Below, piece after piece: positions 1 through 10,283 of a stretch of 64,000 nucleotides of DNA. The notes beneath the pieces are model-generated. The model saw only the letters and a program-made list of their open reading frames with translations, had not been told where the DNA came from and ran no database searches. The DNA is taken from positions 682,001-746,000 of the forward strand of contig JADWQD010000018.1 in assembly GCA_016110215.1 (NCBI GenBank). The letters run 5' to 3'. The first letter of the stretch is position 1, and every line of letters begins with the position of its first letter. Source of the DNA: Capronia americana (lineage: Eukaryota; Ascomycota; Eurotiomycetes; Chaetothyriales; Herpotrichiellaceae). The translations under genes were made by a program, and so were the position numbers.

Positions 1-16
1 CTCCAAATTTGCGGAC

Positions 17-2095
17 ATGTGTGGCTTTTGTCGGGAATTGTCTCAGTTCTTCGAAAGTGTTGATCTGGAGGTTTTAGAGAAGAGATTTACTTTCCACCAA
101 AACCGTCGCGAAATCATTGAATCGGCGCGAGGTGGGTGTTCGCTTTGTCAAAAGATCACCGAGGCTATGCCTGGGGCAAGCAATTCTATCCCAGAATCTA
201 TGAGTCCTGAGCTTGAAGAAAATTCCGAAGAAGATTCCGAAGAGGAGCTCGAGATGGAATTCGAGAAATCTTTCGACACATCTTTCTTCCTGCTATTCAA
301 GAACGAATACAACATCACGAGTCTCGAACTCTGGGATCAAGGAAATCAGCTGCGACCGGGGGAACTACTAGTCTGTGCATTCGAATTGTATTGCTCTAGA
401 GGTATGTTTGACTTGTTTTCGGTCGCTATCTGGGGCGCCTTCATTGACTCAAGTAACCTAGATGACCTGCTGGCCAAGCTTGCCTGGACCGATCTACGCC
501 CTGTCTTCAGTGAGCCATCGTCCACCGAGGCCTTGGCTTTCATTAAGGAAAGGCTTACGATATGTCGGGAACAGCATCCCCGGTGTCGGACTCGCGAGGC
601 GCCGCCAACTAGGCTCCTCGATCTCGGCCAGAATTTGACGGATGGAGATGGTCCGATCAGGCTGTTCACCTCCGCAGATGCCGCCGGCTCTACCATCAAC
701 TTCGCCTTTCTCTCTGCATGCTGGGGCTCGAGCTACGCCCTGCGCTTGAGACGGGATAATTTTGTCGAATTTGAAAGGTCTATATCTCTGACCGAGCTCC
801 CCAAAACGATCAAAGATGCGGTTCACGTAACACGAGCGATCGGTATCCGATATCTTTGGGTCGACAGCCTCTGTATTGTGCAAGACAGCATCAAAGACTG
901 GCAGAGCGAGGCATCAAGGCAGCAGCAATATCTCTTGAACAGTACAGTAACACTCGCAGCTGCCTCGTCGATGAATCTTTCCGATGGCTTTCTCAACCCT
1001 AGAGAGGATTCGCATTTTTTTACCTTTTTGGTCAAGAATCCCCCGTCAATAGCTGGCGCCAAAATACATCTCCGACCGAAACCTGCGTCAGCCTGGCAAT
1101 CACTATCCCACGAGCCGCTTTTGAAGAGATTATGGAGTTTCCAAGAACTTGTTTTGTCACCCAGAGTCATCTACTTCGGCTCCTCTCGACTGGTATGGAG
1201 CTGCAGAACTTTGTCGGTCTCCGACGACTTTGACGTGGCGAAGCCGCCTGTGTGGAGCGAACGTCTAGGGCTCGACTTCCTCTCGGACAGTGACAAAGTA
1301 GATTCGACGGAAGTTGTTTATACAGCCTGGCACCGAATCGTGTCGTACTCCTCTGGGCTCAAGTTTACCTTCAAGCAGGATCGCCTTGTCGCGCTATCTG
1401 CTCTGGCATCGATTGTCGCATCCAAGTTGGATGGGGACAGATATCTTGCAGGCCTGTGGATGAAGAACATCCACCGAGACCTTTTATGGCACAGAGCCGG
1501 ACTTCCCCTAAAGCCACTGGTTGCTATTCCTACTTGGAGCTGGGGATCCGGTATCGGCGAGATCTCCTTTGATCTGTTAGACGGAAGCTCAACCTTTCAG
1601 AGCATCACACTTGGGGAGATTGAGGCGTTGGAAGGAAAGAAGCCCGACATCGACTCCACTTTCATAATGCCATTGAGCGGCAAAAGCGCGTCAAGATCTT
1701 TCATGCCTCTCGGTGAACTTCTTTCGACCAAAGTGGCCTCCGCTTCCAGCATTGGACTTGGAGAGGTCTTCCACGGGAGCCTTGAGCTTTCAGTCCCGTG
1801 TACGACATACCCTCGGATCAGAATATTCCCTCCAGAATTCCTGCTAGGAAGCGGTCTTCTAACGGACGCGCTGGACGTGGATCGGAAGTGGAGTCAGGTA
1901 CTCTTTGCTTTCGTTGGACGATCTGTGCATTCGAATCATATGGACCAAACATGGCATGCTATCGTGGTTGAAGGTAACGGTAAAGGCCAGTGGCAAAGAA
2001 TAGGGGTTGCCGCGTTGGATCTGAAATTCGCAGATCCCGAGTGTGTGGCTATGTGGACAAGAGTAGTAGAAACGAGAAGATTGGAGCTCGTTTGA
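17..2095 (+). CDS. HET-domain (heterokaryon incompatibility) protein
   Basis: Intronless 692-residue reading frame starting at the ATG at 17. The centre carries a HET domain: a degenerate first block FLSACWG (about residues 231-237), then the strongly typical block YLWVDSLCIVQD (279-290), and a downstream AAASS...DGFL segment. The N-terminus has two CxxC-type pairs (C2/C5 and C41/C44) and an acidic stretch (about 66-82). HET proteins are cytosolic regulators of non-self recognition and programmed cell death after hyphal fusion. Here the role is inferred from the family only. The usual first motif reads SYCWG, and the Tyr is Ala here. The gene lies at the window edge, so its upstream context is unseen. 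Family assignment is secure; specific allele function is unknown. Confidence 0.9.
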   Translation: MCGFCRELSQFFESVDLEVLEKRFTFHQNRREIIESARGGCSLCQKITEAMPGASNSIPESMSPELEENSEEDSEEELEMEFEKSFDTSFFLLFKNEYNITSLELWDQGNQLRPGELLVCAFELYCSRGMFDLFSVAIWGAFIDSSNLDDLLAKLAWTDLRPVFSEPSSTEALAFIKERLTICREQHPRCRTREAPPTRLLDLGQNLTDGDGPIRLFTSADAAGSTINFAFLSACWGSSYALRLRRDNFVEFERSISLTELPKTIKDAVHVTRAIGIRYLWVDSLCIVQDSIKDWQSEASRQQQYLLNSTVTLAAASSMNLSDGFLNPREDSHFFTFLVKNPPSIAGAKIHLRPKPASAWQSLSHEPLLKRLWSFQELVLSPRVIYFGSSRLVWSCRTLSVSDDFDVAKPPVWSERLGLDFLSDSDKVDSTEVVYTAWHRIVSYSSGLKFTFKQDRLVALSALASIVASKLDGDRYLAGLWMKNIHRDLLWHRAGLPLKPLVAIPTWSWGSGIGEISFDLLDGSSTFQSITLGEIEALEGKKPDIDSTFIMPLSGKSASRSFMPLGELLSTKVASASSIGLGEVFHGSLELSVPCTTYPRIRIFPPEFLLGSGLLTDALDVDRKWSQVLFAFVGRSVHSNHMDQTWHAIVVEGNGKGQWQRIGVAALDLKFADPECVAMWTRVVETRRLELV

Positions 2096-3161
2096 TCGGG
2101 CCCGGCATGGAGCATGAGCTGTGTACGCATGCTGGTGTAGAACGTTGCACAAAGTGAGAGCAAGAGGACCGGTCAGCGATAGCCGTCATGCCTAGGCGAG
2201 GAATGTGCGACAAGACCTGGAGGATGATCTCGGCTGGGCTGGCGCCGCCGTGTGGTCGGCTCGGCGTGTCACTGCGGCAAGCATGTGATGAATTGACGGT
2301 TTCGCCTTCAGGTTCGTGAGCACCCTCACCGTTTGATCTCATCTCTTCTTTTGCCTCGTCCCAAGAAATAACACAGCCTTGAGCAACCTCTCCGTCTTTC
2401 TGTCCGGCAGCGAACCAGCGGAAAGGACCTCGTCATCAGCGTCCAGCCCCCGTCATTCAGCTCATATCAAAAGTGCACCATCTCTTCAACACCCAGACGT
2501 CTCGGGTCACGAGACACTTGTGACAGACTGCAGCAGGGGAGGCATCTCAAGGAACTTGGGCCAGGTCATCGCTGTCCAATTTGGTGCTCACGACAACAGC
2601 TCATACTGAGACTCTAACGATTGATTGGGGAAATCGGCTCAGTGCTTTATATCCCATATGCATCGAGTGTAGCGTAATAAGTGTTTGAAGGACTAAAGCT
2701 TCGAAATAAGACCGCAGTGTAAACTACTACGAAGAATGTCGAGATTGAATAGTGGTCTAAGGAGGAGGCTAAGCGGCTCACGCTAAGGCTAAGCTAAAAT
2801 TGATCCAGGTCACATGATCTCGTAGCGTCTTGGCACTATTGCCTGCAATTGCGTCTTCAGCCTTCTGTTCTGCCTCTCTCGTACTCATACATGTACCACA
2901 GAGTACACGTACATCTCTTTTCCTTACCCTGTCCCGCTCACAGCGATCCTAAACAGGTGCCAAGGCCAGGCGCTGTGTCGCCGCTGAGTACTACTGGACC
3001 CAGACAGAAATTGTAGGCAATGCCGCACTTGAATACTCTTATGTTAAACTTCACTCTGCTCGATCTTGTGTTATAACGGACGGTTTTGAAAATATCTTTA
3101 CTGCCGAGACATACGCTTCTGCAGCAGGTGCCTACACGAGTTGGCAGCGTGGGGAACGAAC
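2096..3161. other. Intergenic, no gene seen
   Basis: About 1.07 kb between the HET gene and the PCI-domain gene. Only short, compositionally random open frames occur. It presumably holds the 3' end of the first gene and the promoter of the second. Confidence 0.6.
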
Positions 3162-4872
3162 ATGCCCCCTTACGGGGCGGATGCCCCAGTACTCGACTCC
3201 TTCCTTACAGAGATCGTGGACAGCGTTCGGAAAAAAACCGCCCAGCGGATCACCGACTTGATTCAGCTTGATTTTGATGCCCTCAGTCCTGATCGGCGGA
3301 AGCCATACTCCGACCTGAACCAGGAACTCAACCAGAAATACCCGCCAGGTGGTGATGGGGGCCTCGTTTCCCGGTGCAAGCAATCTTTGTCACAGGAAGA
3401 GTTCGGGGTTTTCAGCAACTCGTTCTCAGAATGTGTCATCCAATATTTTCGGTATCTTCGAGATTTCTCCAGGGCCGACAATCAGACGAAAGCCACAAAG
3501 ATTCGGCAACTAACAAGGTATGCCGGTCACACTAGGGACTTGTTAATCACGCGCTGACGTTTGCGGAAGCCAATGTGTCATTGCACTTGGAGACAGCACA
3601 TACGGCATCATTATGCTGCCCATTGTGCTCTCGTTCTCGCGGGTGCTGGCGGCTGTTGCTACGAACCTGGATCGGAATCCGTCTCTGATACGGGACAGCA
3701 GTCTCCTACAAGCTCAAGATGCGGAAGGAGGTTCGGGAAAGGTCAGCTTTGTGGAGGACGCGGCCAACGTGCTGCGAGAGGCGTTTATAAAATGTCTGTC
3801 CGGCAGCGCTGGAGTGCAGCGCACCTCGCAACCTTCCCCAGATGACAGACGAATCGGTATCTACTTGACCGCCAACTCGGCACTCAAACTCTTCATGCGA
3901 TCTCGCAAGCTGCGCAATGCACAGCAGATATTCAACAGCATCGATGCGCAGTCTCCGCCGCTTTCTTTCTACCCTGCGGCACAACGGGTCACATACCTAT
4001 ACTACCTGGGACGATACCATTTCGCCAACAATCATTTTCTGCGAGCACAAAAGGTGCTGCAAACAGCATATGACCAATGTCATAGGCAGGCTATAAACCA
4101 CAGGCGGCTGATATTGATTTACTTGGTGGCAGCCAATGTGATTGTGGGCCGGTTCCCTTCACCAGTTCTCCTTTCGCGTCCAGAAGCTGCCGACGTTGGA
4201 GCTCGATTCGCGCCTCTATGCAAGATCATCCGCAACGGAGACCTTGGGCTGTTCAACGAATACCTCGACTTGGCTAGCGAGTCCGGCCAGTGGTTCCTCA
4301 AGCGGTCTATTCTGTTCCAGCTGCGGAATCGGTGTGAAATCCTTGTATGGAGAAGTCTGATCCGCAAATGCTTCCTCTTTGTCGGATACAAAGGCGAGGA
4401 GAAGAAGGTACCTTTCTTGAAGCTGAACTACGTCCAGTACGGAGCTAGATGGGCGTTGGATAGGCAGAACCCGACAAGAACAGTCAGTGAGCTCCACTCG
4501 TACCCGGAGAAATACGTTGATCCCGAGTTCGCGGGCATGGACGAAGCAATCAAGGAGACTGGCTTTGACCCAGAGACAGGTCAATACCATGATGAATACA
4601 TCGGCCAGGATCCACCAGACGACGACGAACCCGAGGAGTCTCCGACCTTGGCCGAAGTGGAATCTGTGGTCCTCAGCCTGATCCAGCAGGGACTGTTGAA
4701 GGGCTTTGCTTTGCATGCAATTCCTCGCTTCGCAATACCGGGGAGTTCACACCAAGGTGGGCCATTGAGGAGAGGTTTCCCTCAGGTATGGGGGGTCATC
4801 TCCGGCAGGGCCGATGGATGGTCGGTACCAGGCTGGGTGGAGGAAAAGAATCTGGATGGACGTATACATTAA
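3162..4872 (+). CDS. PCI-domain protein, Csn12/Thp1 family
   Basis: Two exons, 3162-3517 and 3570-4872, joined across a 52 bp GT-AG intron, give 552 residues. The start is the ATG opening MPPYGADAP; the open frame extends upstream only through a TTG. The middle is helical-repeat sequence (for example YLYYLGRYHFANNHFLRAQ), typical of PCI proteins. The C-terminus has a winged-helix-like end (SLIQQGLLKGF...FAIPG, then GFPQVWGVI and PGWV). Relatives are Csn12 and the TREX-2 subunit Thp1/PCID2, which act in mRNA export, splicing or the COP9 signalosome. Between the helical part and the winged helix is an acidic linker (DPPDDDEPEES) that makes the protein longer than yeast Csn12. Which paralogue it is cannot be decided from motifs alone. 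Confidence 0.85.
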
Positions 4873-5839
4873 AGTAACGAAGATGCTTGGCCCAGGCCAA
4901 CCGGTGCCCGAATTGCTGGGAGAGTTGTTCGTATCTTGGAAGGCGCCATTGATAAGCTCTGGGCTTCTTGCACGTCTTCTCCTCATCAGGCGGCCAAGTG
5001 TATGGACGTGGTCCCTTCAGGGATGCATGCATAACTGGGTACAGGACAGGCGGACTCGAAGGAGGCTGAGCATGGAGATTGTGGGTGGACCCAGTATGCC
5101 ACGTGCCGGATCCCCTCCGGTGTCAAAAGCCTCGTCTCGCATCGTAAACGGCACGATTGTTCTGCAACAGTCTTGCGCAGGCCGTGTTGAATGCGGGTTG
5201 AGGGTACAACTAAGTTCCACCTGTGTCGCACTCGGTGAGCGTGCTGTTTGTATCGTGTTTTCGTCCTCGAAGCTCCCTCGAAGCTCCCTCGAAGCTCCCT
5301 ACGGAGCTCGTCCCTGGCTCATGCAGGGTGATGGTGTCGCGCCAAACTCAATCGACCAAGCGAGCCAAGCGTCGAGCTCCGCCTCCGTCTTGACGGGCGC
5401 GTGGTTAGCAGGCAGCCACGAGCTTTCCAGCATTTCTCAATTGGCTGCCTTTCCCGCATACTGCGTGTCGGGTAGGGGACAACCATGGCTCTGGACGCCC
5501 GTCACAGAGAGCGAACACGTCCCTGAAACCTTTCATGCGCGCGGCCGTCACCCGAAAATGAAAGCGAGCCGGTTCGACCTGGCAGGCCAGGCTGCCTGTG
5601 AGCCGGTTTTCATTTCTCGACTGCTCACGCAAGTTCCCGCAGACTCATTGTGGCCCTTTAATGACAGTATCTATCACAGACCTTTGTAGGCGTTCCTACT
5701 TGCATCCATCATGCGCTCCAATTGACCCCCGCCATTCGAGACGAAGATGACCACAGCCCAACGTTAAAGCCAACCTCACCGAAACCCACACGACGGAAGC
5801 CGCTTCTGTGCACCAGAGTCCTTCATCACACTAGTCAAT
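4873..5839. other. Intergenic with a short tandem repeat
   Basis: No supported gene. A 291-codon open frame at 4814-5689 overlaps the end of the PCI gene, has no recognisable domain and looks like chance. The region holds the triple 11 bp repeat listed separately. Confidence 0.6.
5266..5300. repeat. 11 bp tandem repeat, three copies
   Basis: The unit CTCGAAGCTCC occurs three times without mismatch at 5266-5276, 5277-5287 and 5288-5298, followed by CT. It is a simple tandem duplication with no coding relevance seen. Confidence 0.9.
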
Positions 5840-7304
5840 ATGTCCGAAGCGGAACTCGGTCCTGCTGTGATGGGGGCGGTAACAGCGCTCATTGCAGCAT
5901 ACAAGAACGCCGGGTCTATTGTCGATAATATCAAAGAGCAGAGAAAGGCTAGGGGTGCCTTACCTCCCAGCGACGAGCTCGAAGAAGCACTTCAAGAGGG
6001 GCACTGGGAGATCGAGAAGATTCAGGCGCAAGGTGTACAAAGATTTGGCGCCGCCTATGAACAAGGCGATGGTGAGTTCTACCTTACAGACGCGCTACAA
6101 GCTTGGACGACAAGGTACTAACGCTGGTTAAGATATTGCTTATCGAGCTTTACGAGATCTGACGATTGAAGTTCAGTCCGCGTTTCTAACGCTGGCTGGC
6201 AGAGATGACGGCGCCATCAACTTCGAGCCCTGCATCGACTCTGCGATAGGAGCCAGACTGCGCGCGGTCAATATCCTCAACGATCTTTACCTGCGCCAAC
6301 AGAAACGCACCAGATCCAAATCCAACACGACATCCGATGTCTCGACATCCCCGCGCGCTTCGCAGGTGAAGCCTCTCCCAGACATACTGCAACCGTCCTT
6401 GGACGATATGAAGGAAGTGGCCGAAGTCTCCACAGCAAAACGACCCATTGAGCGCCGTGCCACGCTCGAATCCAATAGCAGTGGTAAACCCGAATCCGAA
6501 AAGTCTTCTGGCTCGGTTCGGCTATCACGCAAGTCGTCTTGGGGTGTCTTTAAGATTCTGCATCGAACCTCATCGGCAGACCAGACCATCGAGACCGCCA
6601 CGCCCGTTTCTCCCCAAACAGCTGGGCCTGGCCCTCATGTTATCTCACCTTTCCTCTCTCCACAACCGACGCCTATGTCGCCTTCTGCCGGGCCGATGTA
6701 TGGCGCCCCGTCGCCACTGGTAATGACCCCGCCAATTAGCCCGATCTCGACTGTTTCGTCCGTCGACACCTTGGCAGCGGCCGGGTTCTGCAAAGGAGCG
6801 TATTATGTCCAACAGGGCACTTTAGGGAAAGGGCTTCAATTGTCGGCGAAGAACATGGAGTGGACATGCCACTGTCGGAAATGCCCGTTTGCCATACCCG
6901 CCGCCAACGAACAGGGTCGGCCCCGTTTCGATGACAGAGCGCACTCCACAACCAAGCTGCGATGGCGGTCACTTTTATTGTTCAAGTCTCACCTCTCCTG
7001 CAGCCAGAAGAAGAAACGTGTATACAAATGCTTGATGTGCGTTATGTTGCGTGAGACTTCAGGCACCTACGATGGTGAACAGGACCTTTTCGAGCACATG
7101 TCCGTCCATCAAGGCGGTGTCCTAAACGGGATTGAGCTTTGGGGACCGCTTTGTTTCGAACCGGGCGGCGTAAGGATGGGAAGCGAAACGACCTTTGACA
7201 TCTGCTTTGCGGAAAACCCCAGGTTTGCACTCCCCGAGAGCGCATTTGAGATGGGTGTTGCGACAGAGATCGTTGAGGCTGATGGAAGAGAAATCTACCG
7301 ATAG
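5840..7304 (+). CDS. Hypothetical fungal protein with C-terminal Cys/His cluster
   Basis: Exons 5840-6071 and 6133-7304 give 467 residues. The 61 bp intron has a GTGAGT donor and a perfect TACTAAC branch site. The N-terminus (about 130 residues) is helical (AVTALIAAYKNAGSIVDNI). The middle is Ser/Pro-rich and probably disordered, with SP/TP sites. The C-terminal third has CHCRKCPF followed by a C2H2-like arrangement, CLMC...HMSVH. That arrangement resembles a zinc-finger remnant, but the spacing is not canonical. I do not recognise a named family. A role in signalling or DNA binding would be inference only. Gene structure is well supported; function is unknown. Confidence 0.75.
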
Positions 7305-8118
7305 ATCATCGTCTTTGGAAAAGGGAACGACCTCTCCGAGTGCAGTTACGACATGAGACGACAACTTCTGAAATACTACCGGGGCTGCCTTACGGATCTA
7401 CTCGTACAGCGTCGAAGAGGACCCCGCCTTGTGCCTAGGAGCTCGGCGTCGTGCGATCGGCACACGTTGAACTGTTGTGAACGCGTCTGTCGAGAACCTT
7501 CTCTTCGTAGCGTCCCACAGATTTCTTTGAGAGTTGGGCAACTGGCAATCTGCCAACGAAAACCTGCAATATTTAGCGTTATGTCCTCAGCATGATCCCC
7601 ATGCTCATCCAGCTGGCAAATGCTCCGCATCATGCACGAGACCACTCAGGAAAATTTCAACCTTTCTCTGCCCCGAGAACAGGTGGGCGTTTCACATCGT
7701 CCAAGTGCACAAAAGTCTCGCATATCTTCGACACAAAGCTATCTGCATGCGTCATCGTTCTTGAGGCATGGAGACCCCAGGTCTCGAAGCCAATTCCGTT
7801 GAAGCTGTGGAAAAGACGCGAACCCGCAAGCGAGGTGGGGGGTGTTTAATGGAATCCTTCCATGCAAGGATGCAGGGCGTGGGCATATTATCCAATCAGG
7901 CATTTCACTGCGATCACAGAATTATCCTTGTGATAAGGCTGTGGCTCGTCGCTGCTGCCTTCACCGTGCCTTCATCGGGTAGGGTAATGCCTGTATGCTA
8001 GCGACGCATCGGAGTGGCTCCAGACCCAGCATCTTTGCGTGAAACGGGTGCGGCTCAGAGCACGATTTGCAACCCAACTTCCAAGAGACTAGAAACTAGA
8101 AACTAGAGTCTTCCTGTA
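7305..8118. other. Intergenic, no gene seen
   Basis: About 0.8 kb with only short overlapping open frames lacking recognisable motifs. Just upstream of the next gene (about 8086-8106) is a small direct repeat of GAAACTA. Confidence 0.5.
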
Positions 8119-8934
8119 ATGAGTCAACCAGGATTACGGGCCGCCTCGTTACACAACAATGTTGATAGCCTCGTCAGTCTTCCACAAGACCATTTCTCCC
8201 GTGGTGTGGCCATTTGTGGTCTGAATCAATACATCAAGAAGGCGACTGAGGAGTTCCAGCAAGTACGTATGTATTACAGGAGACGCCGGCGATCAGGGAA
8301 GCATGTCTTGTTGTCAAAGGACAGCACCACCCTCCCCCTCCGCATACTTCCCAATCCACTGTTCAAACAGATGGATCAGCTGGCCGTCGCGTCCGGCGAC
8401 CCAGAAATGGAGTATTATCTGCATCCGGGTCGCCTGAGTGACCAAATCTCATGGGCAGCCGTACCTATTGACCATGGTTACTTGAAGTCTGAGCAACTGC
8501 TCCAAGCTATTCTTGACGAGATGTGAGACCATAAGGGCGTCGAATGCTGGAGACGGGCTTGTCAAGATAGATAGATACCAAGGACTTCAGCTGCTGTTCT
8601 CCCTAGTGTATTGTATCTCAACCTGTTATACCGGATCCCAAACCCATCTGCCCAATCTACCTACCTTGAGGCACTTCAACCACCAGGTACCGTTCCTGAC
8701 GCTCTACAGCAGGCTGCGGTGACGAGCGCAGCTCTTCACCGGCCGTGGTGGCCTTCGCCATATTCGGCGGATCTATCACGTTTCAATGCAGTTCCGACCA
8801 TGTCTGACACGACCGAGGACAAGCATATCACGCCCAATAGAGAAATCACTCTGGGCGGCTTTATTGTCTTGTGGTGGTTCAGTTTCGGTATAAGGTACTG
8901 GTGCAGACGGAGAAAAGGCAAGAGCCCAGCGTGA
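8119..8934 (+). CDS. Hypothetical protein with C-terminal membrane segment
   Basis: Tentative two-exon model, 8119-8522 and 8607-8934, giving 243 residues. The stop after the first exon is avoided by a GTGAGA donor overlapping the ATG-TGA, and the CTAG acceptor at 8604-8606 keeps the frame. The joined second exon reads naturally (RIPNPSAQSTYLEALQPPG, then SDTTEDKHITPNRE). It ends in one hydrophobic segment (FIVLWWFSFGI) followed by a basic tail, so a tail-anchored protein is possible. A second optional in-frame intron (57 bp, from GTACGT near 8263) would remove the odd YRRRRR stretch. No family is recognised. Transcript data would be needed to confirm the exons. Confidence 0.4.
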
Positions 8935-10283
8935 TGCCGAGGTGCGCTGAACTTTCTTTTTCCAACCTAACGTTTGCGCTCGTTGAGCACAACGGTCATC
9001 ATTCTTCTGTGCAGGTGTTCGCCAAAAGCAATTGTGGATTGTGTTCGTAAAAGTATCCATGATTTGCAACTTGCAATAATAGAGACAATGATCTTATTCT
9101 TCAGACTGAGACTGCATTGAAACACAAGTGAGAGGTTGATGAGAGAACAACGGCGGTTCCACCGGACCGGGTCCGCTATCATTCAAGCATAGAACGCTTG
9201 GGCCAGACTGGAGGATAAGGATTCCGTTAGGGCTATTCCCAAGGTAGAATATGGGCATGTGCTCCTCAGGCATGAGACACCGAGGCAAGATACGTAGGGC
9301 ATGAGGGGTGAGACCGGTGTGCGCGTAAAGACGCGAGTCGGGTCAGCGAGCCCGAGCTCTTACATTTTGCGCAGAAGCATACACAGTAAATCAGAGGGGG
9401 AGAATCCTCCGTTCTTAAAAGGCAACGCGGGCTGTTATCTCTGGGCTGGTGGGTGAGGAGTTTATCCAGTTCCAGCCACCGCCTGTCCCAAACTTTGTGC
9501 GCTCCAGTCCGAGGGTCTGGCCTCTCGATGCTCGTCGGTTCCGTCCATGTGCTCTCTTATCTCCTCGTTCTCGTTACAGGCGAGAAAGGGGGGAGATCCG
9601 GCACACGGCGAAAATGCGCAAAGTGGGCGAACCAGTGGTGCTCGTGCTGATAGACGCATCCTCTACAGCGATGGCGGGCGATTGGAGCCTCCATGCTTAC
9701 CCACTTCACTGAGATAGGCATGGGTTATCATTAACGCTGTGTGGTTCGTTCCACAAAGCCTCTGCACCAGGCAATCCCCGAGGCCCTTTTTCGCTTCCCT
9801 CGTCCCCGATCCTCCAGTCAACTGCGTGCGATCGGTGCGCCTCTATCAGTTGCCGCGCCCACACGCCACCACGAGTCGGCCTCACTGCTGCCGCAGCCAG
9901 TGCCGTCGACCAGATCTCCCCCAAGGGCCCAGCCGCTATCATCGCAGTCCAAGCCCTCCTACACCTCATTCTGTATCTTGCACAAGTCATGGCATTCGGG
10001 CATTTCTCATCCTTTTGCCTGGTTCAGAATCTTCCGCTTACCCACTACGTGTGTCCAGCGTCCTTGGAGATTGTACCTGCTACGCCCAGGGCTTCGTCCG
10101 CGTTCCGCTGAGTTGGACGACCGACGGCATCTACACAGCTGCGCCTGCGCCGAATTGTCGCGACCCGACGTCGATGGCCTGGCTGCGGAGCCGAATACGA
10201 TACCCGAGTTGACGACCGCTCTCGAGGAGCTATGACGAAACCCTCGAGTCGACCGCCATAACGCCCGACTTCCTCAAGCCAAA
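8935..10283. other. Intergenic / probable long 5' leader
   Basis: About 1.35 kb without a supported gene. Two overlapping Pro/Arg/Ser-rich open frames at 9739-10235 look like compositional artefacts in the leader of the downstream membrane-protein gene. Confidence 0.5.

Noticed and set aside
4814..5689. 291-codon plus-strand frame after the PCI gene
   Set aside because: Starts inside the PCI gene in another phase and has no domain; it runs through a tandem repeat.
9739..10235. Two overlapping plus-strand frames of about 160 codons
   Set aside because: Pro/Ser/Arg-rich in both phases, no motif, directly upstream of the membrane protein; most likely leader sequence.
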